From NCBI GenBank assembly GCA_010692635.1, contig JAAHGL010000061.1, forward strand, positions 1 through 37,161: DNA of 37,161 nucleotides, written 5' to 3'. This document shows, piece after piece, positions 20,024 to 27,519 of this stretch. Every line of letters begins with the position of its first letter. Position 1 is the first letter of the stretch. A program made the position numbers and the translations under genes. The notes beneath the pieces were generated by a model, which was given only the letters and a program-made list of their open reading frames with translations, was not told the origin of the DNA and did not search any database. This DNA comes from Symploca sp. SIO2C1 (lineage in GTDB: Bacteria; Cyanobacteriota; Cyanobacteriia; Cyanobacteriales; Coleofasciculaceae).

Positions 20024-20965
20024 ATGCATTCCTATTCCCTAATTGCTCCAGCCAAAATTAATCTGTATCTAGAAATTCTAGGCGATCGCCCAGATGGTTA
20101 TCATGAGTTAGTGATGCTCCTCCAAAGCATCGAGTTAGCAGATCAAATTGATATCCGTACCCTTAGCACCGACAACATTCGGGTAAATTGCGATCATCCC
20201 CAAGTACCCCAAGACGAAAGTAATCTTGCCTACAAAGCAGCAAACTTGATGAAGGAGCAGTTTCCCGATGTTTTTGCCCAATTTGGCGGTTTGGAAATCA
20301 CCATTAACAAGCATATCCCTGTGGCAGCGGGACTTGCTGGTGGTTCTACCGATGCCGCTGCTGTATTGGTGGGAATAGATATGATCTGGCAATTGGGACT
20401 CACCCAGCCAGAATTACAAGAACTAGCAAGCCAGCTGGGCTCCGATATACCTTTTTGTATTGCTGGTGGTACAGTTCTTGCTACTGGTAGGGGAGAACAG
20501 CTATCTCCCTTACCGGATCTGGATTCTCTGCATCTGGTATTAGCAAAATACCGTAGCCTTGAGGTTTCTACCCCTTGGGCTTATAAAACTTACCGCTCTG
20601 AGTTTGGGGATTCCTATGTCCGGGAGACTGAAGACTTAGAAGCCCGTGCTGCTAAAGTTCATTCAGGACCAATGGTACAAGCGATCGCTAATAAGGATGG
20701 GTCACAGATTGGTCAACTACTGCACAATGATTTAGAAAAGGTAGTGTTACCAGCTCATCCTCAAGTCTCCCAACTCCGAGAAGCATTTCAGAATACTGGC
20801 GCTTTAGGTGTAATGATGTCTGGCTCAGGACCAACTGTGTTTGCTTTGTGTGAGTCTCAAGCTCAAGCTCAGGAAATTCAGCAACAGGTGAGAAGCACAA
20901 TTACTGACCCGGATTTAGACTTTTGGGTGACCAAATTTTCTAGTACTGGTATTAGGATAAGCTAA
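20024..20965 (+). CDS. ispE: 4-diphosphocytidyl-2-C-methyl-D-erythritol kinase
   Basis: IspE phosphorylates CDP-methylerythritol in the MEP route to isoprenoids (carotenoids, phytol, quinone tails). The 313-residue GHMP kinase has the [11 protein letters not shown] opening with catalytic Lys11, the ATP-binding loop [14 protein letters not shown] (99-112) and catalytic Asp141 in LGSDIPF, then [14 protein letters not shown]. An in-frame ATG 63 bases upstream (19961) is the duplicated copy of the same start context inside the heptamer array. It would add 21 low-complexity residues, so I chose the second ATG. It converges with the vapC-like gene, overlapping it by four bases. Confidence 0.95.
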   Translation: MHSYSLIAPAKINLYLEILGDRPDGYHELVMLLQSIELADQIDIRTLSTDNIRVNCDHPQVPQDESNLAYKAANLMKEQFPDVFAQFGGLEITINKHIPVAAGLAGGSTDAAAVLVGIDMIWQLGLTQPELQELASQLGSDIPFCIAGGTVLATGRGEQLSPLPDLDSLHLVLAKYRSLEVSTPWAYKTYRSEFGDSYVRETEDLEARAAKVHSGPMVQAIANKDGSQIGQLLHNDLEKVVLPAHPQVSQLREAFQNTGALGVMMSGSGPTVFALCESQAQAQEIQQQVRSTITDPDLDFWVTKFSSTGIRIS

Positions 20966-21348
20966 AAACAACGAAATCCTTTTTCCATTCTAAGTTTTCG
21001 GTCAAATGTGACTACCTCCATACATCCCTGAGAAAGGGCAACAGCCCCAATCAAATAATCTGAAAAATCTGCTGGTCCTTGTTTAGTTCGTTGCAATGCT
21101 TGATAGACACAAGTGCGATTTTCAAACTCAAATACAGCAGTTTGCAGCATTGCTTCTAAAGCGCTCAAAATTTCATCTTTGCCATAACAATATGGCTTAC
21201 CCTTCAACACCCATACCAATTCACAGAGTACGATATTGGCAATAAAGCATTGTGTACCACTTTGAATCAGCTGGGATGCCTGGTGCCATTGGGACTCGTC
21301 GTCTCTCGTTAAATAACGAACGAGCATATTAGTATCAAGTCCAATCAC
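20962..21348 (-). CDS. PIN-domain ribonuclease toxin (VapC-like)
   Basis: The 128-residue protein is a single PIN domain. The acidic site is visible as Asp5 (IGLDTNMLVRYL), Glu43 (LCELVWVL), Asp97 (ADFSDYLIG) and Asp116 (TFDRKL). VapC-type toxins cleave tRNA or rRNA in a magnesium-dependent manner. The start overlaps the end of the AbrB-type antitoxin gene by 14 bases, so the pair is translationally coupled. Its stop lies in the last codons of ispE on the opposite strand. Confidence 0.9.
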   Translation of the reverse strand: MIGLDTNMLVRYLTRDDESQWHQASQLIQSGTQCFIANIVLCELVWVLKGKPYCYGKDEILSALEAMLQTAVFEFENRTCVYQALQRTKQGPADFSDYLIGAVALSQGCMEVVTFDRKLRMEKGFRCF

Positions 21349-21580
21349 TTGCCCCCTCCTGAATGGCTTCCTCCATGTCTTCTAAGGTGGCAGCTTTCAT
21401 CTCCTGACGATATAGGATACCAGACAGAGATTCGATCGCCGTATTGAGGGGAATAACTCTAACATCACCTTTTTCATCAATCACAAAATCGATTCGACTC
21501 CCTGTATCCAGGTTCAGGTAATCCCGAATGGGTTTGGGAATCGTAACTTGTCCTTTGCTGGTGATGGTTGAACTAGCCAT
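21335..21580 (-). CDS. AbrB/SpoVT-fold antitoxin (VapB-like)
   Basis: An 81-residue protein with an N-terminal swapped-hairpin DNA-binding domain: TITSKGQVTIPKPIRDYLNL, then GSRIDFVIDEKGDVRVIPL. The C-terminal half (MKAATLEDMEEAIQEGASDW) is the short helix-and-tail region that binds and blocks the PIN active site in this type of pair. It precedes and overlaps the toxin gene and would repress the shared promoter upstream of 21580. Confidence 0.9.
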   Translation of the reverse strand: MASSTITSKGQVTIPKPIRDYLNLDTGSRIDFVIDEKGDVRVIPLNTAIESLSGILYRQEMKAATLEDMEEAIQEGASDWT

Positions 21581-21810
21581 TACTACAATTCCTTACTTTC
21601 GATTCTTACCTTATTGTAGGGAGCAAGCATCACCCTGCAAAACTCTGTAATTCTTCTTTAACATTCCTAGGAAGATTTTGCCGTTTGCTCCGATTTTGCG
21701 ATCGCTGAAAACCTTACACAATAACGGAGGCAAAATCACTTCAAAATAAGTTTAGCTCTTAGCTGAGTGCTGATACCCTAATGTAATGAGTAAGTAGAGG
21801 AGAACAATAG

Positions 21811-22560
21811 ATGGATTTGGAGATTGAACTATTGAAAACTATAGCGGCTTTTGATAAAGAAAAGCTCAAAGCAAAGTTTCAATCCCAGAATGAATTTATA
21901 GTAGTAGAGAAATTTCTCCCCACCTCCATCCTGGATGAGTTTTTGCTCACCTTGCCATCACTCCAACCTACCGTCAACCGCAACTATATTCCCAAACATA
22001 AAAAAGGCGGCAGTATCAGCCGCTTCAACCTCGACAGCTTCGCTCCGATTTTTGGCAAATTCTATCAACTACCACTCCTTTTTGAGTTACTCAATGAGAT
22101 TACAGGGGACAAGCTCCTTTCCTGTCCTCCTAATGATCCTCATACTTACGCCCTGTATTATTACACTGAGCCAGGAGACCATATCCAGTATCATTACGAT
22201 ACCTCTTACTATCGAGGTAAGCGCTACACGGTACTGCTCGGTTTAGTTGACCAATCCACTAGTAAACTAGAGTATCAACTCTATCGAGACAACCCCAACC
22301 AGGAAACCCAAACCCACTCTCTAGCATTAACTCCTGGTACTTTAGTATTATTTAATGGTGACAAGCTTTACCATCGGGTGACTCCATTAGGAGAGAACGA
22401 AGAGCGTATTGCCCTAACTATGGAGTATGTTACTGATATCCGTATGCATGGACTGAAGCGTTTCGTCTCAAATATGAAAGATGCGATCGCTTATTTCGGT
22501 TTTCGTCAAGTGTTTAGCAAAGCAAACGCCCCTGAAGCTCCACCGCTTGCTGCTGATTAG
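21811..22560 (+). CDS. 2-oxoglutarate/Fe(II)-dependent oxygenase of unknown substrate
   Basis: The 249-residue protein has a complete facial triad: His128 and Asp130 in IQYHYDTSYYRGKRYTVL, and His188 in GDKLYHRVTP, with Arg199 (EERIALTMEY) placed to bind 2-oxoglutarate. The fold is therefore a double-stranded beta-helix dioxygenase, similar in layout to proteins of the HalD/BesD (amino-acid halogenase/hydroxylase) group. The aspartate in HxD indicates hydroxylation rather than halogenation, since halogenases replace it with Gly or Ala. The N-terminal 100 residues are helical and variable. It stands alone, ending 12 bases before the convergent anti-sigma gene. GAGGAGAAC at 21796-21804 gives a ribosome binding site. 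Confidence 0.75.
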   Translation: MDLEIELLKTIAAFDKEKLKAKFQSQNEFIVVEKFLPTSILDEFLLTLPSLQPTVNRNYIPKHKKGGSISRFNLDSFAPIFGKFYQLPLLFELLNEITGDKLLSCPPNDPHTYALYYYTEPGDHIQYHYDTSYYRGKRYTVLLGLVDQSTSKLEYQLYRDNPNQETQTHSLALTPGTLVLFNGDKLYHRVTPLGENEERIALTMEYVTDIRMHGLKRFVSNMKDAIAYFGFRQVFSKANAPEAPPLAAD

Positions 22561-22572
22561 GAATTTTTTAAG

Positions 22573-23190
22573 TTACGCTAGAATTTGATCGTCCATTGAG
22601 GTGATGCAAAGAACCAAACAGCCGTTCTCGGTAGCAGGTTGGTGCGTTGTGTTAGCCATTGAGTCAATGCGATCGCCTACACCATAAATCTGACCATCAA
22701 TGATAACATCTCCTTCTAGAACGAGCACTTTTTCTCCGGTAGCATGGACGTGATTAGGAAAAACTCCCCTCTCGGTTTTACGGACAAAAGAGGCAGATTC
22801 CCGGCGATCCTCGTCTGTTTGCCAGGTTGCTATCTCAATACCATTAGCTCCTTTCATTGGCACCCAAGCTAATTGAGAGGATTGCTGTTTAAGGGCTTCA
22901 ATTGAATATTCCAGCAGTTGAATTAACTTTGAGGTAGACGAACTCGAATCCTCTGCAATGCGCTCAAAGAGGCGATTTTTGAGATCAGCTGACATGGGTA
23001 TTGGTATGACGCTGTAGGGAATTGCAGCCACTGTTGCCTCATATTCTCTTACTTGCTGGGCAAAGCCTTCCACCTCAGCAAAAGCTTGATCAGCTTGGGA
23101 CTGTGCCTCAGCATCTAGGGCATCAAGGGAACACAAAGCAGCCAATTCGTCAATGGTGTCTGGGTTTAGAGGCTTTTCAGAGTATCTCAT
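22573..23190 (-). CDS. ChrR-like cupin anti-sigma factor
   Basis: The 205-residue protein pairs with the ECF sigma factor encoded upstream on the same strand. The N-terminal 85 residues are helical and fit an anti-sigma domain. About 105-200 is a cupin with His147, His149 and Glu153 (PNHVHATGEKVLVLEG) and His183, the ligand set used for zinc in the ChrR cupin. The HxxxCxxC zinc site of classical ChrR anti-sigma domains is not present in the N-terminal part (only Cys20). In Rhodobacter ChrR the cupin senses singlet oxygen and releases RpoE; a similar role here is inference. A 209-base gap carrying a MITE separates it from the sigma gene. Confidence 0.8.
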   Translation of the reverse strand: MRYSEKPLNPDTIDELAALCSLDALDAEAQSQADQAFAEVEGFAQQVREYEATVAAIPYSVIPIPMSADLKNRLFERIAEDSSSSTSKLIQLLEYSIEALKQQSSQLAWVPMKGANGIEIATWQTDEDRRESASFVRKTERGVFPNHVHATGEKVLVLEGDVIIDGQIYGVGDRIDSMANTTHQPATENGCLVLCITSMDDQILA

Positions 23191-23242
23191 AGCTTTATCT
23201 TAGCGTAGCGGCGATCAAGGATCAGGTACTATCGGCTAGTAA

Positions 23243-23411
23243 TCAATGGACAATTGATAATTGATAATTGATAATTGATAATTGATAATTGATAATTGAT
23301 AATTGATAATTGATTAATTTGGTCTAAGACCTCTTCGTAAAAGAAGAAATAAAAAAAGATTTTCCTTGATTTCAATCCTCTTCTTTTAAGGAGAGATAAC
23401 TATCCATTGTC
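23243..23411. mobile_element. MITE family B, copy 1
   Basis: TCAATGGACAATTGATAATT opens the element, which has about nine ATTGATA heptamers, then a core TTAATTTGGTCTAAGACCTC (23314-23333) with an imperfect AAGAAGA/TCTTCTT palindrome, and ends AAGGAGAGATAACTATCCATTGT. The outermost CAATGGA sequences are inverted. The same order of blocks is at 37039-37161. The right end overlaps the sigma factor's stop codon. Confidence 0.7.
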
Positions 23412-24026
23412 AAGAAAGTGAACTCCTTTATCTCGGCGTCTCCGTGTCTGCTGCATCCCCCCAGCTTCTTCTAAAAGTCCTCTAAGTTTACTCAGTCCTA
23501 GTCTAATTCGAGTTTTGACAGTACCTAACTTCATACCAGTACGTTGGGCAATTGCAGCCTGACTGAGTCCTTGAAAGTAAGCCAACTCAATCACCTGACG
23601 TTGTTCTTGAGGTAGCTTCACCATTGCTGCTGTAATCATCTCGCGCCTTTCGCTAATCAACAAGTCTTCTTCAGGAGTTTTTAGGGTTTGTGAGGTAACA
23701 GTTTTAGCAGTCGCAGTCGCAACTTCAACAACCTTAGACTGTCGCTGCCGTTTTCTGAGTCTATCTAAAGCTCGACTACGAGTCATTAAAAATAACCAGG
23801 CATCAACTCGACTCCGGGTTGCATCATAGCAATCGGCATTTTTCCATGCTTGGGAGAACACATCTAACACCACTTCTTCTGCTTCTTCTACCGAACCCAG
23901 GATTTTGAACGCTAGAGAATACATCACCCTAGCATAACGGTCGTAGAGTTCCCCTAGAGCTGCTTGCTCACGCTGCCTAATCCTTCCTATTAGGAGGATT
24001 TCATCACTTTGTTGTTGCCTACTCAT
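23400..24026 (-). CDS. ECF (group IV) RNA polymerase sigma factor
   Basis: A 208-residue sigma-70 family factor with only regions 2 and 4. Region 2 reads LYDRYARVMYSLAFKILGSV..AEEVVLDVFSQAW and RVDAWLFLMTRSRALDRLR. Region 4 has LPQEQRQVIELAYFQGLSQA followed by IAQRTGMKLGTVKTRIRLGL, the -35-binding helix-turn-helix. A linker of about 40 residues separates them. It is followed by the ChrR-like anti-sigma gene, and divergent from DUF4331-TPR-HupE genes, which are plausible targets. The last codons (DNG and stop) reach into MITE family B. Its start is at the edge of a different MITE (24033-24158), which therefore forms the mRNA leader. Confidence 0.93.
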   Translation of the reverse strand: MSRQQQSDEILLIGRIRQREQAALGELYDRYARVMYSLAFKILGSVEEAEEVVLDVFSQAWKNADCYDATRSRVDAWLFLMTRSRALDRLRKRQRQSKVVEVATATAKTVTSQTLKTPEEDLLISERREMITAAMVKLPQEQRQVIELAYFQGLSQAAIAQRTGMKLGTVKTRIRLGLSKLRGLLEEAGGMQQTRRRRDKGVHFLDNG

Positions 24027-24032
24027 TTCTAA

Positions 24033-24158
24033 GGGGGTGAGGGAAATTTTGGTTGGAATTTCTAGCGAAGTATCCTTTCAAATCATTAGTTCTCCTTTGT
24101 TTCCTCATCTCCCTATCTCCCCATCTCCCTATTTCCCCACCCTTTTTTTCGCAAGGGG
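24033..24158. mobile_element. MITE family C, copy 1
   Basis: GGGGGTGAGGGAAA at the left and TTTCGCAAGGGG at the right frame AGTATCCTTTCAAATCATTA, TTCTCCTTTGTTTCC and a CCCATCT heptamer-like array. The same sequence, inverted, is at 34944-35085. It lies in the divergent promoter region of the ECF sigma gene and the DUF4331 gene. Confidence 0.75.
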
Positions 24159-24193
24159 TATCAACTGCATCGAAAAAAAATTTTCAACTGACA

Positions 24194-24220
24194 GATCCAT
24201 CTTTCAATTTCGAGCGTATA
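24194..24220 (+). promoter_or_regulatory. candidate ECF-type promoter of the DUF4331 gene
   Basis: GATCC is followed after 17 bases by GTATA, similar in spirit to the TGATCC...TA promoters of RpoE/ChrR-type factors. It faces the DUF4331 gene and is 150 bases upstream of it. The match is short and could be chance. The remaining part of this 347-base gap carries no gene. Confidence 0.25.
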
Positions 24221-24373
24221 CCCCTTCAGATTGACGAAAACCAAAGGCTAAACACTGGAGCAGAGGTGATACCCTGCGCTGACAGATTTGTTTGTGCAAT
24301 TTTCCCACATCACTTCTACTACTTCAGCATTAGCCAAAACCAACACATATCTATTCTTGAGGAAAAGTAGACA

Positions 24374-25627
24374 ATGATCAAGCCAAAGCAATCTTTCAAT
24401 TGGTTGAAGCTCGTGTCAAAGCGGGGGGCTTTTCATCTTACCAGCCTGGTTCTGGGAACAGCGCTGATACTGGGCGGAACTGCTCACTACTTACAAGCCT
24501 CAGATCATGATGACGGTGAGGTAGATACTAAAGGTCGCAATCTCAATTTGACAGACCTTTATGTTTTTCGCGAGGGAGACCAAAATCCACAGGCATCTAC
24601 AGATGATTTGGTATTGATTATGAATACCAACCCGCGATCGCTAGCACGGCAGCAGTATTACTTTAGCACCAATGCTCGTTACGAGTTTCATGTCTCCCAA
24701 ATGAAGGATAAAAACGCGGCTGCTACTGGGAAATCGGATGTTACGCTGCGGTTTGAGTTCACTGCTCCTAATAACAAGCAAGAACAGCAAATGAAGGTGA
24801 CGGCAATTCGTAATGGTAATGTAGAAACAGCGACTGCCCTCACAACTGCGATCACTGATCAGTCTGCCAATGTGCGCAAGGTGTCTCTCGGTGGTGAAAA
24901 CTTGACGGTATTTGCCGGTTTACGGGAAGATCCCTTCTTCTTTGATGTGGAGCAGTTTTTCCGGGTTCGTGCTGGTGCAGCAGGTATTGGTCCGGCAGCT
25001 AAATTCCGCTCTCCGGAGAAAGCCGTAGACTTTACTAGTGGCTATAACGTCAATACTATTGCCGTGCGGGTTCCTAAGAAATTCTTGCAGGGGCAGAGTA
25101 ATGCTAAGGTCTTTGATGTGTGGACGACGGTTTCTGTCCCTGGAAAAGATGGTAAATATACGCAGGTAGAACGTTTAGCTCGTCCGGCGATTAATGAAGG
25201 GTTAATTCTCAACAACGATTTTTTGAATGCTCTCAATAGCGTTGGGCCAGACTTTGAAGCAGCAGCTCTAGCGGGTCAGAATCCAGCGGCAAAGATTGCT
25301 GGACCGATTGTAACTCAGGCCAAGCAAACTTTACTAGCTGTGGGTAATAGTGAAGAACGGGCTAATTCTCTACTAGGGGCGTTTCTACCAGATGTCATGC
25401 GCATTGATACCAGCGGTGCTAGTGGCTATGCGAAAGATCTCAATGCCAAGGGTAGTCCGGTGCGAGGGCGAATGCTCGAAGACGATGTGATTGATATTAC
25501 CCTAAGCGTACTGACGGATGGTGCGATCGCAACTGACAATGTTTCCTATGCAGGTACTCCCGGTAACCCGTCTCAGGGCCATGACCCCCTAGAACCGCAA
25601 TTCCCTTACTTAGCGTTGCCTAATTAA
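24374..25627 (+). CDS. secreted DUF4331 protein
   Basis: The 417-residue protein has an N-terminal signal-like segment (HLTSLVLGTALILGGTAHYL) and then the DUF4331 opening ASDHDDGEVDTKGRNLNLTDLYVF. The domain continues with LVLIMNTNP, a run of beta-rich segments, DVWTTVSVPG, the ERLARPAINEGLI motif and ends with GRMLEDDVIDITLSVLTDG and FPYLALPN, all characteristic of the family. It is predicted to be periplasmic or extracellular. DUF4331 has no proven biochemical role. It lies divergent from the sigma/anti-sigma pair and upstream of TPR and HupE genes on the same strand. The N-terminal DHDD motif and acidic stretches could bind metal, but this is only suggestive. Confidence 0.88.
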   Translation: MIKPKQSFNWLKLVSKRGAFHLTSLVLGTALILGGTAHYLQASDHDDGEVDTKGRNLNLTDLYVFREGDQNPQASTDDLVLIMNTNPRSLARQQYYFSTNARYEFHVSQMKDKNAAATGKSDVTLRFEFTAPNNKQEQQMKVTAIRNGNVETATALTTAITDQSANVRKVSLGGENLTVFAGLREDPFFFDVEQFFRVRAGAAGIGPAAKFRSPEKAVDFTSGYNVNTIAVRVPKKFLQGQSNAKVFDVWTTVSVPGKDGKYTQVERLARPAINEGLILNNDFLNALNSVGPDFEAAALAGQNPAAKIAGPIVTQAKQTLLAVGNSEERANSLLGAFLPDVMRIDTSGASGYAKDLNAKGSPVRGRMLEDDVIDITLSVLTDGAIATDNVSYAGTPGNPSQGHDPLEPQFPYLALPN

Positions 25628-25662
25628 AAAGAAAGGCAGAAGGCAGAGGGCAGGAGGCAGAA

Positions 25663-25785
25663 GGAAAGAGGGCAATACTGCTCGGTTAAGAGAAATTATC
25701 GGTTAAAAAGCTGGGGGAGCTGAGGGAGCTGAGGGAGCTGGGGAAGAGGGATTAGGGCTTATCCGAGCAGTATTGGGAAAGAGGG
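25663..25785. mobile_element. 103-bp MITE family D with 10-bp target duplication
   Basis: The element (25673-25775) has 18-bp terminal inverted repeats, CAATACTGCTCGGTTAAG and the complement of CAATACTGCTCGGATAAG, differing at one base. The centre is GAGGGAGCTG units. It is flanked by perfect direct repeats GGAAAGAGGG at 25663-25672 and 25776-25785. Ten-base duplications are typical of IS4-group transposases. This gap also holds GGCAGAA heptamers (25634-25662). Confidence 0.88.
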
Positions 25786-25868
25786 TTTAACTTGTTTCTT
25801 CCATTCATCGGGGGTGGTGCGCCGCCCGTCGGGCGCTCTCAAGAAACACACTCAGCCGCAAGGGGATT

Positions 25869-25935
25869 GGGCGAAGCATTTGGACAGGTATACACCGGGT
25901 TTATGTGCTTAAATTATCGCCCAAATGCTTCGCCC
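25869..25935. mobile_element. 67-bp MITE family E, copy 1
   Basis: GGGCGAAGCATTTGG and its exact complement CCAAATGCTTCGCCC form 15-bp perfect terminal inverted repeats around ACAGGTATACACC...ATGTGCTTAAATTATCG. The copy at 36934-36999 is in the opposite orientation. Confidence 0.8.
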
Positions 25936-25999
25936 CTACTGCTCTCCAAAGTGTTTCTTCCATTCAATTGGAGGCGCTCAGTGCTCTTGGGGAGCTCTT
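25930..25999. repeat. 70-bp dispersed repeat, copy 2
   Basis: It matches 10401-10470 block by block and ends GGGGAGCTCTTG immediately before the TPR gene's start codon. The GGAG at 25991-25994, six bases before the ATG, comes from this repeat. Confidence 0.65.
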
Positions 26000-26000
26000 G

Positions 26001-27386
26001 ATGAAGTCGAAAAATTTAGTCCATTTTAATGCAATGCCAATGACTCTTGCTCTCAAACGTCGGTTCTTGCAACAGCAACAACAACTTATTCTCGGTGGAT
26101 GTCTTCTAGTAGGTTTAGCAATCACCACTCAGCTAGTACCAAAGCTAATTGCTTCATCTTCTCTCTACCGCTATCCTTTTGCATCACCCACTGACGTTAA
26201 TATTACTCGTCAGCTAGAACAAGAAGTGACGTTTTATCAAAGGCGCATTCGTCAGAGTCCTCAGGATGGTCTTAATCAGGCACTCTTAGCAACCGTCTAT
26301 CTTAAGCTAGCACGAGCCACAGGTGATTCCAACTGGTATCTATTGGCAGAACAAGCAGCTCAACAATCTCTCAACAATCTGCCTTTTAACAATACAGGAG
26401 CACTACTTGCTCAAGCAAAAGTTGCAGAAGCTAGGCATGATTTTGACGGAGCGATCGAACTTGTTCAAAAAGTTTTGAGTACCCATCCTCAACACGAAGA
26501 TGCCTTATCTATTCTAGTGAGTTCTCATCTAGGGAAAGGACAAATTTCTCAAGCTGAGATTGCGGCTCAACAATTAGTTGAGCAAGTCCCGACATTGGGT
26601 GCTTATACTCTCAGAGCTTTGGTTAATGTTGCTCAAGGTCAAGATGAAGCTGCAATTCAAGACTTTCAACAAGCCTTGGCGTTAGAAGAACCAGAAGAAG
26701 TGGGTAGCTCTGTCTGGACTAGAACCCTACTGGCTCGATTTTATGCTAGCCGAGGTGAGTTGAACGAAGCAAAACAGCTTTATCAAGAAGCATTGCGAAT
26801 TTTGCCGCGATCGCCTTTAGCACTAACTCAATTAGCTCAACTAGAAACTCGGCTAGGCAACTACCGTAAGGCAGCAAAGCTCTATTCCCAAGTTTTTGTA
26901 TCCCGCGATTATCCCAATGTTTGGGATCATGTGGCACTGGAAGGTATGGCACAGGTGGAAGTTTTGCGGGGTGATCGAGTAGAAGCGGAAGCTCTCTGGG
27001 AGAAGGCAGAGACTCTCTTTCGCCAGCATCAAGATTTGAGTACTTTTGGCCACCGCCGAGAGTTGGCGCGATTGTTGCTCTCGCGAGGAAGGGAGAAGGA
27101 TTTACCGGAGGCTCTAACTCTGATAGAAGCTGACTTGCAAATGCGTCGTGATGTAGAAACCCTGGATACCTATGCCTGGGTACTGACTCGATTGAACCGT
27201 TGGCAAGACGCTCAGGCTGTCTTGAAAGAAGCGATCGCAACTGGTCAACGTAGTGCAGTTATCTTCTACAGAGCAGGAGTGGTTGAACAGCACTTAGGTA
27301 ATTCTAAGCAGGCAGAGACTTACTTTCAAGAGTCTAAGGCAACTGACCCAAAGTTTTACTTTCAAGAAACAAGGCAGTCTCTATGA
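26001..27386 (+). CDS. membrane-anchored TPR protein
   Basis: From this ATG the product is 461 residues. One membrane helix near the N terminus (LILGGCLLVGLAITTQLVPK) is followed by a TPR superhelix of about ten units, with clear copies such as AAIQDFQQALALEEPEEVGS, ARFYASRGELNEAKQLYQEA, PLALTQLAQLETRLGNYRKA and AGVVEQHLGNSKQAETYFQE. It probably scaffolds protein contacts on the periplasmic or cytoplasmic face of the membrane. The start follows a GGAG supplied by a dispersed repeat; ATG codons at residues 12 and 14 of this reading (MPMTLALKRR) are alternatives. The stop codon lies at the left end of another dispersed repeat (27383-27467). It sits between DUF4331 and HupE genes. Confidence 0.85.
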   Translation: MKSKNLVHFNAMPMTLALKRRFLQQQQQLILGGCLLVGLAITTQLVPKLIASSSLYRYPFASPTDVNITRQLEQEVTFYQRRIRQSPQDGLNQALLATVYLKLARATGDSNWYLLAEQAAQQSLNNLPFNNTGALLAQAKVAEARHDFDGAIELVQKVLSTHPQHEDALSILVSSHLGKGQISQAEIAAQQLVEQVPTLGAYTLRALVNVAQGQDEAAIQDFQQALALEEPEEVGSSVWTRTLLARFYASRGELNEAKQLYQEALRILPRSPLALTQLAQLETRLGNYRKAAKLYSQVFVSRDYPNVWDHVALEGMAQVEVLRGDRVEAEALWEKAETLFRQHQDLSTFGHRRELARLLLSRGREKDLPEALTLIEADLQMRRDVETLDTYAWVLTRLNRWQDAQAVLKEAIATGQRSAVIFYRAGVVEQHLGNSKQAETYFQESKATDPKFYFQETRQSL

Positions 27387-27519
27387 AAATTTTTACCACC
27401 ATGCATGAAAATCCCTCTCTCCGCGTCTCCGCGTCTCCGCGTCCCCGCGTCTCTTTCAAGTCAGAGGGCAGAAGGGAAGAGTAATTCCCAAATGACAAAT
27501 GACAAATGACAAATGACAA
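27383..27519. repeat. composite repeat between TPR and HupE genes
   Basis: ATGAAAATTTTTACCACCA at the left, a CGCGTCTC array in the centre and TTTCAAGTCAGAGG at the right (27383-27467) match a second element at 34779-34855, which has a CCCTACT array as centre. ATGACAA heptamers (27489-27520) then run up to and supply the hupE-like start codon. Confidence 0.65.

Noticed and set aside
21811-22560. Radical halogenase
   Set aside because: Halogenases lack the acidic ligand; Asp130 is present in the HxD motif.
23251-23313. ATTGATA array as a CRISPR
   Set aside because: Units are seven bases, head to tail, without spacers; the same holds for all heptamer arrays here.
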